From the NCBI GenBank assembly GCA_965371225.1, contig CBDUXP010000016.1:11705-75704 (forward strand): a stretch of DNA of 64,000 bases, in the 5' to 3' direction. The notes below the pieces were generated by a model. It saw only the letters and a list, made by a program, of their open reading frames with translations, ran no database searches and was not told the origin of the DNA. The stretch is from CBDUXP01 sp965371225 [NCBI: uncultured bacterium] (GTDB lineage: Bacteria > Abyssobacteria > SURF-5 > CBDUXP01). This document shows positions 8,782 through 17,896 of this stretch, piece after piece. How positions within the stretch are numbered: the stretch's first letter is position 1; every line of letters begins with the position of its first letter. The position numbers were made by a program, and so were the translations under genes.

Positions 8782-10863
8782 TCAGGCGGAGAGCCGGGTG
8801 TCCGCGGATTCGGCGGACGCGACGTAGCGGGGGAGCCGCACCGTGAAGGTGGTGCCCTGCCCGAGTTCGCTGTCGACGGTAATCTCGCCGCCGTGCGCTT
8901 GCACGATCCCGTAGACGGTGGCCAGCCCCAGGCCCGTACCGCCCTCAGAATCTTTGGTGGTGTAGAAGGGTTCGAAGATGTGCGCCAGATGTTCCGGCGC
9001 GATGCCGGACCCGGTATCCGTGACGGTCAGCACTACCGACCGCGTGTTGGGATCCGCATCGGTGTGCACCGTGATCTTGCCTTTGGGCCCGGTGGCCTGG
9101 CCGGCGTTCACGCAGAGGTTCGTCACCACTTGGCCCAGTTGGCTGGCGTCGCCGCTCACGTCGGGCAAATCCGGCGCCAAGTCGAGCGTCAGCCGCGCGT
9201 GCGCGCACTGTGCATCCCGCACCAAGGCCACGTGGCGCTCCACGCACGCGTTCAGGGCCAGCGGCTGGGCGGGGCCGCCGCGCGTCCGCGCCACCGCGAG
9301 CAATTGGCGCACCAGGTCGCCTGCCGCGTCCAGGGCCTCGCGCAAGCTCGTCAGGCTGCCAGTGCGTTGCTTCTTCGTCAGGTCCGGCGCCTGGAGCATC
9401 TCCACGCGCCCGCCGATGCCGGTCAGGATGTTGTTGAAATCGTGGGCGATCCCCCCGGCCATGCGGCCGAGTGCTTCCAGCCGCTCCGATTGCCGCGTGC
9501 GCGTCTCCAGTTGCAGGCGCTCGGTGACGTCGCGCACGAAGGCCGTCACCATGGTGCGCTTCTCCACGTCGTCCCCGCGATAGGCGGTGATAAGCACCTC
9601 CACGGGAAACATCTCCCCCGTGGCCCGCTTGGCTTGCCAGGTGGCCACCCGGCCCGGCAGGGCACTACGCGGCGGCCACGGGGTCGTGCTGACCCCCGCC
9701 CAATGATCCGCACCCAGTTCGTGGGGCAAGTATTGATCCCACCCCGTGCCTATCAAGGCGTCCACCGGCAACCCAAACATGGCACTGGTCGCCTGGTTGC
9801 ACCACTGGATGTGGCCATCCGAATCGGCGATGAGCACCGCATCCGAGGACGCTTCCAGTGCCCGGCGCTGGCGCTCGCCAGCCACGGCCACCTGCTGGAG
9901 GGCCTGCATGTTGGCCTGCCGCTGGCGCCTGAGCAGCGCGGCACTTCCGCCGAACAGGCCGGCGACCATCACCGCCAGCCAGAACAACATGTCATCCACG
10001 CGCGCCCACAGCCGCCGGTCGATCGTCGGCCGCGACTGCACCACGAGCTGCCACACCTCGCCCACGCCAACGCGGACCGCCATCGCCGCCTGGGGCAACT
10101 CCGGCGCTACGGCCGCGTCGCTGCCGAACAGGGGCGTGCCGGCGGAATCGTACGCCCGCACGACGGTGTCGGCCAGGTCCGGGGCCGTGGCGAAATACTC
10201 GGCGAACATGGCTTCCAGATCGAAGGCCGCGCCAATCACCGTCCGCCACGCGCTCTCCCCCCGCGCTTCCGGTGCGACGATCAACAGGCCGGGAGCGCCG
10301 GACGGCAAATCGATGCGGTACGGTTGCACGCCATGCTGCAAGGCCTGAGGCCGAGCCGCCAGGGCGGCGATGAGCCACTGGCCCTCCCCCTCGACCGCCT
10401 GGGTCAGGAGTCCACCATCTCCCCCGGCGTGATCCCACCACCCCATGGCCACCACCCCGGGCAGGGCGCGGGCGAGATAGTCTTGGTCGGCAATCTGCGT
10501 AAAGCCCCGGCCGATCGCCCCGAGGCCCGTCAGCGCCGCCTCACGCTGCGCGATCCAATCGGTGAGCCGGCGGGCGGCTAAGGCGGCCTTCTGCTGGGTG
10601 GCGAGTTCCGCTTCGACGCGTTGGGCGTGGTTGCTCGCCCACAGCCCGAGCGCCGCCGCGAGCACGATGAGCAACGCCATCCCCCAGGACACCACCATGT
10701 CGCGCCCCGACTGCGCCCGGAAGAGCGTCACGCGCCGCAGGCCGGGCCATCGGGCCACAAGCCAGTGCCCGACGGGGCGTGCCACGCGCCAGAGGCCGAG
10801 CAGGAGTGCACGACAGACCGCGGCCACGGCATGCTCCACGGCCTGGGCCACCGTGGCCACCAT
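8782..10863 (-). CDS. membrane sensor histidine kinase (PAS, HisKA, HATPase)
   Basis: A 693-residue sensor kinase. Transmembrane helices at about 57-77 and 291-312 flank a periplasmic CHASE-like domain (about 80-285). A PAS domain follows (about 333-450, 'DAVLIADSDGHIQWCNQA'). The H-box is 'MAGGIAHDFNNIL' with the phospho-acceptor His474, then the N-box near Asn586 ('TNLCVNAGQA') and the G-boxes 'DTGSGI' and 'GGTGLGLATV'. It should autophosphorylate on a signal sensed outside or by PAS. No receiver domain is fused and no response regulator lies nearby, so it is an orphan. Several ATGs near 10863 are possible; none has a strong Shine-Dalgarno. Confidence 0.9.
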   Translation of the reverse strand: MVATVAQAVEHAVAAVCRALLLGLWRVARPVGHWLVARWPGLRRVTLFRAQSGRDMVVSWGMALLIVLAAALGLWASNHAQRVEAELATQQKAALAARRLTDWIAQREAALTGLGAIGRGFTQIADQDYLARALPGVVAMGWWDHAGGDGGLLTQAVEGEGQWLIAALAARPQALQHGVQPYRIDLPSGAPGLLIVAPEARGESAWRTVIGAAFDLEAMFAEYFATAPDLADTVVRAYDSAGTPLFGSDAAVAPELPQAAMAVRVGVGEVWQLVVQSRPTIDRRLWARVDDMLFWLAVMVAGLFGGSAALLRRQRQANMQALQQVAVAGERQRRALEASSDAVLIADSDGHIQWCNQATSAMFGLPVDALIGTGWDQYLPHELGADHWAGVSTTPWPPRSALPGRVATWQAKRATGEMFPVEVLITAYRGDDVEKRTMVTAFVRDVTERLQLETRTRQSERLEALGRMAGGIAHDFNNILTGIGGRVEMLQAPDLTKKQRTGSLTSLREALDAAGDLVRQLLAVARTRGGPAQPLALNACVERHVALVRDAQCAHARLTLDLAPDLPDVSGDASQLGQVVTNLCVNAGQATGPKGKITVHTDADPNTRSVVLTVTDTGSGIAPEHLAHIFEPFYTTKDSEGGTGLGLATVYGIVQAHGGEITVDSELGQGTTFTVRLPRYVASAESADTRLSA

Positions 10864-11256
10864 GGCCCACGTGGACTTGACTACCCGCCTGGCGAGGCCT
10901 GGGCGCTCAACGCGCCGGGCCTGCGGCCGGGGTGAAAGCTTGGAAATGTCCTGCCCTCAAACTTCTCGGGCCCCGCCGCCTCCCATGCATTGCACTCGGC
11001 GAAGCGGGCGACCTGTGCGGGTCGGGATGGGTGCGCCACTCAGCGAAACCTCCGACGGAACGCGGTTGCCACGCGCCCACGGAACGGCACACCCTTAATA
11101 GCATAACACGATTCGGCGCTGGGGCCGTTCCCGACCGCGGGGCCCAGGAGGGCATTTTGGCCCCCCACTGGGGTGGTACCGTTACTGTAGGTGGGTGCGT
11201 TGGGGGCCTTCCGCTGGAGAACGGCCTCCGGCACATTCCCTAGCTCGACGGCCTCC
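10864..11256. other. non-coding stretch between sensor kinase and small membrane protein
   Basis: About 390 bases without a convincing gene. I found no tRNA-like fold and no good -35/-10 pair on either strand. A short AT-rich patch around 11096-11110 (TTAATAGCATAACA) is the only candidate promoter area. Confidence 0.5.
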
Positions 11257-11472
11257 ATGAAACTGCGCGATATCAAACCGGAGATGATGGTGGGCGGTTT
11301 CGCTGCGGTCTCCATCATCGGTGGCGTGCTGGGGTCGCTGGTCTTCGGCTATCCCTTGGAAACAGGTCTGCGGTACGGCCTCATCATCGGCCTCACCCCC
11401 ATGGGGGTGGTGTTCGCCCTCATCCTCGTGATGTTCATCTGGGAACTATTCGAGAAACAGTCAAAGGACTGA
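11257..11472 (+). CDS. small two-helix membrane protein, unknown function
   Basis: A 71-residue protein with two hydrophobic segments: about residues 11-28 ('MVGGFAAVSIIGGVLGSLVF') and 37-60 ('GLIIGLTPMGVVFALILVMF'), with charged ends and a 'KQSKD' tail. I recognise no family. ATG 11257 is preferred because the hydrophobic pattern begins there; the frame stays open upstream to 11191. No clear Shine-Dalgarno is seen, so it may be weakly expressed or not real. It lies between divergent and convergent neighbours with no operon partner. Confidence 0.5.
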   Translation: MKLRDIKPEMMVGGFAAVSIIGGVLGSLVFGYPLETGLRYGLIIGLTPMGVVFALILVMFIWELFEKQSKD

Positions 11473-11533
11473 ACCACCACCGGCCGACGGCGCGGGCATC
11501 CGGTGCTCGCGCTCCCCCGCCGGGAAGCCGCGC

Positions 11534-12295
11534 CTACGAGATGCCGATGGGTGAGAAGTCGATGTTCGGGTAGTAACGCGACATATGCACGATTCGCTGC
11601 TTCAGGTCTTCCGGCAGGCTCGCGCCCCGGCCGGTGATCCCCACGTTCTTGCGCGTCCATCCCGCGTTCGCCTCCGCCACGGCGGCCGCTAGCGTCTCGG
11701 GCGTGACGCGCATCTGGGCGAAGTCCACCACCCGGCGCAGCGTCGCCTCCGGAGACACGATCAGCTCCTCATACCGGAGGAGCAACACGTTCGGCGCCGC
11801 CTGCCAGGTCACGTAGAAATTGAAAAACCACGGAATCATCATGTCGACGATAAAGGTGTACGCCCGCTCGGTCGGCCACGAGGCGATGTCCGGCGGGACC
11901 GCGGCCATGGGGTGGACCGTGGACTGGTCCCGGTGGTGGTCGTGAAAGCTCACCACCGCATCAAAGATGTTCCGGACCAGCACGAGGGGCGTCAGGCCGA
12001 ACGCCCGGATGAGGTGCGCCGTGACCGTCGAGTAGCGCACGTGGTTCTGGCTGACGTAGTGGTTCGCGTGGTACATGAGCAGTTGTTCGACCGACAGCTC
12101 CTGCTCGCGCCGGTCCTGGCCCGTGACCAACTGGGCCTCGTGCATGCCCGGCAGCGCCGCAATCAATTTCGTGAGGTACGTGGAGCCGCTCTTGGGGATG
12201 CAGGCCAGCAGCACGTGCGTGTGAGTGGTGGTCAGGGACTGGCCCGATAAGACGGCCAACATCTCCTTGACGTTCACCTGCGCTTCGAGCGTCAC
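11534..12295 (-). CDS. PAPS-dependent sulfotransferase family protein
   Basis: A 253-residue protein. Near the N-terminus, 'LLACIPKSGSTYLTKLI' is the 5'-phosphosulfate-binding loop (P-K-S-G-S-T/W) of sulfotransferases. 'LVLVRNIFDAVVSFHDHH' is the 3'-phosphate-binding motif (R-x6-8-S). The later 'LLLRYEELIVSPEATLRRV' is also family-typical. It should transfer sulfate from PAPS to an unknown hydroxyl or amine acceptor. The start is uncertain: GTG 12295 has GGAG seven bases upstream and is my choice, ATG 12262 has AAGGAG almost touching it, and ATG 12355 lacks a usable site. It is divergent from the LLM gene at 12436. Confidence 0.8.
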   Translation of the reverse strand: MTLEAQVNVKEMLAVLSGQSLTTTHTHVLLACIPKSGSTYLTKLIAALPGMHEAQLVTGQDRREQELSVEQLLMYHANHYVSQNHVRYSTVTAHLIRAFGLTPLVLVRNIFDAVVSFHDHHRDQSTVHPMAAVPPDIASWPTERAYTFIVDMMIPWFFNFYVTWQAAPNVLLLRYEELIVSPEATLRRVVDFAQMRVTPETLAAAVAEANAGWTRKNVGITGRGASLPEDLKQRIVHMSRYYPNIDFSPIGIS

Positions 12296-12435
12296 CCTGT
12301 GGCTCCATCCAGGTGCGCAGCACGCCGCCGCGCGGGGGGAAGCGGAAGCGCACATCCTACCGCAGGCGCGTCAGGAAGGCCCCACCTGCCCCGGCCCTCT
12401 GGTAGGATCATGGCCCCGGAACAGGAGGGGCCTCT

Positions 12436-13497
12436 ATGAAAGTCGGCGTTCAACTGATCTTCCAGAATCATCGGCACGCGATGCCGGACGGCCAAATGGT
12501 TGACGAAGAGATCCAGATTGCGGAGATGGCGGACCGCTTGGGCTTCGATGAGATTTGGCCCGTAGAACACCACTTCACCGACTATTCCGCCTGCCCCGAC
12601 AACACGATGTTCCTGAGCCATCTCGCGGCGAAAACGGAGCGCATCGGCTTGGCGACGGGGGCGGTCATTCTGCCCTGGAACAATCCGTTGCGCGTGGCCG
12701 AGAAGATCATCCTCCTGGACCACCTCAGTCGCCAGCGCGTCGTCTTTGGCATCGGCCGGGGGCTGGCGCGCCGCGAGTATGAAGGCTTCGGGATGGACAT
12801 GGAGGAGTCGCGCGACCGCTTTGACGAAGCCGCGGTGATGATCCTGAACGCGCTCGAGACCGGATACATCGAAAGTGACGGGCCCTACTATCCGCAATCC
12901 CGCACCGAGTTGCGACCAGCGCCCGTCGCCTCCTTTCGGGACCGCACGTATTGCGTGGCCATGTCGCCCGATTCGGTGCTGCAGGCGGCCAAGCTCGGCG
13001 CGAACATGGTCGTGTTCTCCAACATGCCGGACGAACGGTACGCCGAGTCGTTCGCGACCTACAGCGCCGAATACGCGCAGCATCACGAGGGACCGCCCCC
13101 CCGGCAGCGCTTCTGCGACTTCATGATCTGCGCGGAGGACGCGGCCCGCGCGCAGGAACTGGCCGAACGCCACATCGCCGGGTACTTCTTGACCGTCGTG
13201 GACCACTACGAACTGCTCAACGACCACTTCAAAGGCAGTCGCGCGTACCGCTCTTACGACGAGGCCACCGACGCGCTCCGCGCCGCCAACCTGGAAGACG
13301 TGGCCGCCGGGTACCTCGCCTGCCAGGCGTACGGCACCCCCGACCAGATCATCGAACGGCTCGAGCGCCGCCGCGAGGTGGTGGGCGACTTCGAGCTCAG
13401 CGTCTGCACCAAGTTCGCCGGCCTGACCCTGGAAGAGACGACGCGGAGTATGGAGCTGTTCGCGCGCGAGGTCCTGCCAACGCTGCATGCGTGGTAG
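12436..13497 (+). CDS. LLM class flavin-dependent oxidoreductase
   Basis: A complete 353-residue luciferase-like monooxygenase. The N-terminal region 'MKVGVQLIFQNH...ADRLGFDEIWPVEHHF' and 'ERIGLATGAVILPWNNPLRVAEKIILLD' followed by 'VVFGIGRGLARREYEGFG' are the classic LLM strands that form the flavin pocket. The C-terminal part has 'YGTPDQIIERLERRREVVGDFELSV'. It probably uses FMNH2 (or F420) to oxygenate or oxidise an organic compound. AGGAGG lies seven bases before ATG 12436. It overlaps or abuts a methyltransferase gene downstream, so they may be co-transcribed. Confidence 0.9.
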   Translation: MKVGVQLIFQNHRHAMPDGQMVDEEIQIAEMADRLGFDEIWPVEHHFTDYSACPDNTMFLSHLAAKTERIGLATGAVILPWNNPLRVAEKIILLDHLSRQRVVFGIGRGLARREYEGFGMDMEESRDRFDEAAVMILNALETGYIESDGPYYPQSRTELRPAPVASFRDRTYCVAMSPDSVLQAAKLGANMVVFSNMPDERYAESFATYSAEYAQHHEGPPPRQRFCDFMICAEDAARAQELAERHIAGYFLTVVDHYELLNDHFKGSRAYRSYDEATDALRAANLEDVAAGYLACQAYGTPDQIIERLERRREVVGDFELSVCTKFAGLTLEETTRSMELFAREVLPTLHAW

Positions 13498-13522
13498 CGC
13501 CGGCGGCGGAGCCTCCGTCAGC

Positions 13523-14311
13523 ATGTCCGAATCGCGCATTCCCTTTGACGGATGCCCCCTGTGCGAGAGCCCGGCGGTGCACTCGCTGCGCGTCGCCGAC
13601 TGCACGAAGCATCCGCACTATCAGCCGGCCCTGCCCCCGACCATGACGTGGCTGGAGTGCGACGCGTGCGCCCACGTTTTTACCGACGGCTACTGGCCGC
13701 CATCGGCCTTGGAACTATTATTCCGCGGCACCCGCCTGAAACAGGCCGTAGGCGTAGAGGTCGAACAGGATCGCCACAAGTGGGCCCGCGTCGTGGACCG
13801 CGTCACGGCAGTGCTCGGCGCCGCCGACGGCGCGTGGCTGGACATCGGATTCGGCCGCGGGAATCTGCTCTTCACCGCCGCCGAGTGGGGCTATGAAAGC
13901 GTCGGCATCGATCTGCGCGCGGACAACGTGGCCGAGCTACAAAAGCTCGGCTTCGAGGCGCACTGCGTGGACCTCGCCGCGTTCGAGGCGCCGGCCCGCT
14001 TTACGGTGGTGTCCTTGGCGGATGCGCTCGAACACTTCCCGTTCCCGAAGCAGGCGTTGCGACAGGCGGCCGCTTTGCTCCGGCCCGGCGGGCTCGTGTT
14101 CGTCTCCATGCCGAACTGCGACACCATCGTCTGGCGGGCGATGGATCACCTGCAGAATAATCCCTACTGGATCGAACTGCAGCACTACCACAACTTCAGT
14201 CGCAAGCGCTTGTACGCGCTCCTGGAAGAAGTGGGGCTGACCCCGGTGCACTACGGCGTGAGCGACCGCTACCGCGCGTGCATGGACGTCCTCGCGCAAA
14301 AGGGCACGTAG
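13523..14311 (+). CDS. class I SAM methyltransferase with N-terminal zinc ribbon
   Basis: A 262-residue protein. The N-terminus carries two Cys pairs, 'CPLCES' and 'LECDACAHVF', a zinc ribbon seen in methyltransferases acting on sugars or lipids. The SAM-binding motif I is 'WLDIGFGRGNLL' near residue 114, followed by 'SVGIDLRADNV' (motif II) and 'VVSLADALEHFPFPKQALRQAAALLRPGGLVFVSMPN' spread over motifs III-IV. Substrate unknown. ATG 13523 is preferred to 13487, which lies inside the upstream LLM gene; both are in frame. It follows the LLM gene directly and may be in its transcript. Confidence 0.85.
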   Translation: MSESRIPFDGCPLCESPAVHSLRVADCTKHPHYQPALPPTMTWLECDACAHVFTDGYWPPSALELLFRGTRLKQAVGVEVEQDRHKWARVVDRVTAVLGAADGAWLDIGFGRGNLLFTAAEWGYESVGIDLRADNVAELQKLGFEAHCVDLAAFEAPARFTVVSLADALEHFPFPKQALRQAAALLRPGGLVFVSMPNCDTIVWRAMDHLQNNPYWIELQHYHNFSRKRLYALLEEVGLTPVHYGVSDRYRACMDVLAQKGT

Positions 14312-14417
14312 CCCGGCCACCCGACCGCAGCCTCAGCCGGCGCCGTTTGCCGCCTCCGGAAGGCCTGTAGTACGATCCGCCCGTGCGCCAGGGGAGGCGC
14401 GCAATCGAGGTCTACCC

Positions 14418-15968
14418 ATGAGCTGGCAACCGGAAATCGATGAACTCAAACGCCGCGAGGCCCTCGCCGAGAAGATGGGAGGCGAAGAGAAGGTCAGCCG
14501 GCAACACGGGCGCGGCAAGCTCGACGTGCGCGAACGCATCGCGCGGCTTCTGGATCCCGATTCGTTCCACGAAGTGGGGAAGATCGCCGGCCGCGGGCAG
14601 TACGACAGCGACGGCCACCTGCAGGATTTCACGCCGTCCAACTTCATTTTCGGGCGGGGGCGCATCGATGACCGTCCCGTTGTCATAGCGGGGGACGACT
14701 TTACCGTGCGCGGTGGTGCGGCCGACGCCGCTATCCATGGGAAACAGGTGCAGGCCGAACAGATGGCCAACGCGCTCCGCCTTCCCATCGTGCGTTTGAT
14801 CGACGGCACGGGCGGCGGCGGCTCAGTGAAAACGTTGGACGCGGCGAACGCGCGCACCTACGTGCCGCTCAACCCCGGGTGGGACGTGGTGGTCGCGAAC
14901 CTGTCCACCGTCCCCGTGGTCTCGCTCGCCCTCGGCCCCGTCGCAGGCCTCGGCGCCGCCCGCGCCGTGACCTGTCATTACTCCGTCATGGTCAAAGGCC
15001 TGAGCCAACTGTTCGTCGCGGGCCCCCCGGTGGTGAAGCGCCTCGGCGAGGACGTAGACAAGGAACAACTCGGCGGGAGCCGTATGCACACGCGCAACGG
15101 CGCCATCGACGATGAGGTGGCGAACGAGGATGAGGCGATGCAGCGGGCGCGCGCGTTTCTCTCGTATCTGCCGTCATCGGTGTACAACCTTCCCCCGCGC
15201 GCGGACGTGACCGATGATCCGGATCGCCGGGACGAGGCGCTGCTGGACATCATCCCGCGCGACCGCCGCAAGGTGTACAAGACGCGGACCATTCTCGACG
15301 CCGTGCTGGACGCGGGCTCGTTCTTCGAGATCGGGCGGTATTTCGGCCGGTCGGTCATCACCGGGCTCGCCCGACTCGACGGTTGGCCCGTAGCCGTGCT
15401 TGCCAGCGATCCCTACCACTACGGCGGCGGCTGGTCGACCGAGGCGTCGCTGAAGGTCACGCGGTTCGTGGATCTGGCGGAAACGTTTCACCTGCCGGTC
15501 GTACATTTCGTGGACATTCCCGGCTTCCTCATCGGCACGGCGTTCGAGAAAGCGGCGACGATCCGCCACGGCGCCCGGGCGCTGGCCGCCATATATCAGT
15601 CCACCGTCCCCTGGTGTTCCATCCTCATGCGCAAAGTGTTCGGCGTCGCGGGGGCCGGGCACGCAAACGGCCACCGGTACAACGTGCGCTATGCGTGGCC
15701 GTCGGGCGACTGGGGCTCGCTGCCGGTAGAAGGCGGGGTGGAGGCTGCGTACAAATCCCAATTGGAAGCGTCGGACAATCCCGAAGCGCTGCTCCAGGAG
15801 ATTACGGATCGCCTTAATGCCGTGCGCTCACCGTTCCGCACCGCGGAGGCGTTTATGGTGGAGGAAATTATCGATCCGCGGAACACGCGCCCCTTGCTGT
15901 GCGAATTCGCGAATCTGGCCGCGCCGCTCCGCACGCCCGGCCCCGCCGCCATCCCCTTCCGCCCGTAA
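14418..15968 (+). CDS. acyl-CoA carboxylase, carboxyltransferase (beta) subunit
   Basis: A 516-residue protein of the propionyl-/methylcrotonyl-CoA carboxylase beta family, normal length. The N-domain has 'RQHGRGKLDVRERIARLLDPDSFHE' and the oxyanion-type loop 'VPVVSLALGPVAGLGAARAV'. The C-domain has 'HLPVVHFVDIPGFLIGTAFEKAATIRHGARAL' and 'MRKVFGVAGAGHANG'. It transfers CO2 from carboxybiotin to an acyl-CoA. GAGG lies seven bases before ATG. A free biotin-carrier domain gene is encoded convergently 12 bases after the stop, but no biotin carboxylase is nearby; the closest is at 57515. Confidence 0.9.
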   Translation: MSWQPEIDELKRREALAEKMGGEEKVSRQHGRGKLDVRERIARLLDPDSFHEVGKIAGRGQYDSDGHLQDFTPSNFIFGRGRIDDRPVVIAGDDFTVRGGAADAAIHGKQVQAEQMANALRLPIVRLIDGTGGGGSVKTLDAANARTYVPLNPGWDVVVANLSTVPVVSLALGPVAGLGAARAVTCHYSVMVKGLSQLFVAGPPVVKRLGEDVDKEQLGGSRMHTRNGAIDDEVANEDEAMQRARAFLSYLPSSVYNLPPRADVTDDPDRRDEALLDIIPRDRRKVYKTRTILDAVLDAGSFFEIGRYFGRSVITGLARLDGWPVAVLASDPYHYGGGWSTEASLKVTRFVDLAETFHLPVVHFVDIPGFLIGTAFEKAATIRHGARALAAIYQSTVPWCSILMRKVFGVAGAGHANGHRYNVRYAWPSGDWGSLPVEGGVEAAYKSQLEASDNPEALLQEITDRLNAVRSPFRTAEAFMVEEIIDPRNTRPLLCEFANLAAPLRTPGPAAIPFRP

Positions 15969-15980
15969 CGGCCGCGAACG

Positions 15981-16202
15981 TTACCCGTCCACAATCGCCA
16001 CGATTTGGCCTTCAGTCACCTGATCGCCGGGGGCCACGAGGATTTCGCGCACCTGGCCGGCGTCGGTGGACTCCACGGGGATTTCCATCTTCATGGATTC
16101 CAAAATCACCAGCACGTCCCCCTCGGCCACCTGCTGACCGGCCTCCGCTTCCACCACCCAGACGTTCCCCGCGACGGCGGTTTCAATTTCGTGCGCTGCC
16201 AC
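15981..16202 (-). CDS. stand-alone biotin/lipoyl attachment domain protein
   Basis: A 73-residue protein that is just one biotinyl domain. 'VLVILESMKMEIPV' contains the biotinylation Lys38 in the M-K-M motif. 'VESTDAGQVREILVAPGDQVTEGQIVAIVDG' forms the second half of the flattened barrel. It should carry carboxybiotin between a biotin carboxylase and a carboxyltransferase, most likely the one encoded convergently at 14418. The start is GTG 16202 with GGGAG six bases upstream; longer upstream frame lacks domain sequence. Separate biotin domains of this size are known for some decarboxylases and acyl-CoA carboxylases. Confidence 0.85.
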   Translation of the reverse strand: MAAHEIETAVAGNVWVVEAEAGQQVAEGDVLVILESMKMEIPVESTDAGQVREILVAPGDQVTEGQIVAIVDG

Positions 16203-16341
16203 TGCGTGCTCCCTGCTTGCTTGGACGCTGCATTCTATACCGGCGGGCCGCAGGCAGGGATCGGGCGCGTGCTTGACGCGCGCCGGACATATCTGACAGC
16301 ATCCCTCCCAACACACGCAGCTTGCACCGGAGGAGGGGGCG

Positions 16342-17883
16342 ATGTATCCGGGCACTTGGGCGGACACACAGCCGGACCGGCCGGCCGTCATCATGGCGCG
16401 GTCCGGGGAAACGATCACCTACGGCGACCTGGAGGCGCGCTCGAACCAGGTCGCCCACCTGCTGCGCGATGCCGGCTTGGGGCGCGGCGACCATATCGCG
16501 CTGTTCATGGAGAACCACGCCCGCTTCCTGGAGGTCGCGTGGGCGGCGTTGCGCTCCGGCATCTACGTGACGGCGGTCAATTCCTTCCTCACCGCGCCCG
16601 AAGCGGCGTACATCATCGACGATTGCGACGCGCAGGTGCTCATTACGTCGCGCGCCAAGAGCGCGGTCGCCACGGAGGTCGTCGACCAGATTCCCAACGT
16701 GCGCCTGCGGCTGATGGTGGACGGCGCGGTTGACGGCTACGAATCGTACGAGCGCACCGTCGGCGCGTTTCCCGAGACGCGGATCGCCGACGAGTCCTCC
16801 GGCACGTACATGCTGTATTCCTCCGGTACGACCGGCCGGCCGAAAGCGATCCTGCGTGATCTCCTCGAGGAGATGCCCTGGGAAGGCAACGACCTGATTC
16901 GGCGCGCGCACGAGCGCTACCACTACCGCCCCGAGATGGTGTACCTCTCCCCCGCGCCCCTGTACCATGCGGCGCCGTTCGCGTTCGTGATCCTGACGCA
17001 CCGCGCGGGGGGCACCGTGGTCGTCATGGAGAAGTTCGACCCGCAAGAATCGCTCGCACTGATCGACGGCAAGCGCGTCACCCACAGTCAATGGGTTCCC
17101 ACCATGTTCAGCCGCATGCTCAAACTTCCGGAGGCAGAGCGCACCGGCTTCGATCTCTCGACGCACGAGGTGGCGATTCATGCGGCCGCCCCGTGTCCCG
17201 TCCCGGTGAAGCGCGAGATGATCGCTTGGTGGGGGCCGATTTTGTACGAATACTACGCGGGGACCGAAGGCATCGGGAGCACCTTCATCAAGAGCGAGGA
17301 GTGGCTCGAACGCCCGGGCTCGGTCGGGAAGGTGGCGGTGGGCAAGATCCACATCGTCGACGATGACGGCAACGAACTACCGCCGGGCCAGGCGGGGACG
17401 ATCTATTTCTCCGGCGGGCGCAAGTTCGAGTACAAGGGCGCGCCGGAGAAAACCGCCGAGGTGCACCGGCCGGGTGGCCTCGCCACGCTTGGGGACGTGG
17501 GCTACGTGGACGAGGACGGCTACCTGTATCTGACGGACCGGAAGACTTACCTGATCATTTCTGGCGGCGTGAATATCTACCCCCGCGAAATCGAGGACGC
17601 ATTCATTACGCACCCGCAGGTGGCCGACGTAGCGGTCATTGGCGTGCCCAACGAGGACTTGGGCGAAGAGGTGAAAGCCGTCGTGCAACTGATGCCCGGC
17701 GTCGAGGGGACGCCCGCATTCGCCGAGGAACTCCTGGAGTACTGCCGCAAGCAACTGGCGGGCTTCAAATGCCCGAAGTCCGTGGACTTCGAAGCGGAAC
17801 TGCCCCGGCTGCCGACCGGCAAGCTCTACAAGCGCCTGCTCCGCGACCGCTACTGGGGCAAGCGCGACAGCCGCATCGTCTGA
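16342..17883 (+). CDS. AMP-forming acyl-CoA synthetase
   Basis: A 513-residue ANL-family enzyme. The phosphate-binding loop is 'LYSSGTTGRPKAIL' (about 156-169). The A5 region is 'YEYYAGTEGIGSTF', the hinge region is 'YLTDRKTYLIISGGVNIYPREIE', and the C-terminal catalytic Lys lies in 'LPTGKLYKRLLRD'. It activates a carboxylic acid to acyl-AMP and then acyl-CoA. GGAGGAGG lies five bases before ATG 16342. Its 3' end meets the frameshifted CoA ligase gene convergently. The substrate is unknown; a medium-chain or cyclic acid would fit the cluster. Confidence 0.9.
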   Translation: MYPGTWADTQPDRPAVIMARSGETITYGDLEARSNQVAHLLRDAGLGRGDHIALFMENHARFLEVAWAALRSGIYVTAVNSFLTAPEAAYIIDDCDAQVLITSRAKSAVATEVVDQIPNVRLRLMVDGAVDGYESYERTVGAFPETRIADESSGTYMLYSSGTTGRPKAILRDLLEEMPWEGNDLIRRAHERYHYRPEMVYLSPAPLYHAAPFAFVILTHRAGGTVVVMEKFDPQESLALIDGKRVTHSQWVPTMFSRMLKLPEAERTGFDLSTHEVAIHAAAPCPVPVKREMIAWWGPILYEYYAGTEGIGSTFIKSEEWLERPGSVGKVAVGKIHIVDDDGNELPPGQAGTIYFSGGRKFEYKGAPEKTAEVHRPGGLATLGDVGYVDEDGYLYLTDRKTYLIISGGVNIYPREIEDAFITHPQVADVAVIGVPNEDLGEEVKAVVQLMPGVEGTPAFAEELLEYCRKQLAGFKCPKSVDFEAELPRLPTGKLYKRLLRDRYWGKRDSRIV

Positions 17884-17896
17884 GCGGCCGCCGGCG

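Noticed and set aside
12292-13605. Minus-strand frame opposite the LLM oxidoreductase
   Set aside because: It is a shadow of a gene with clear family motifs and a good Shine-Dalgarno.
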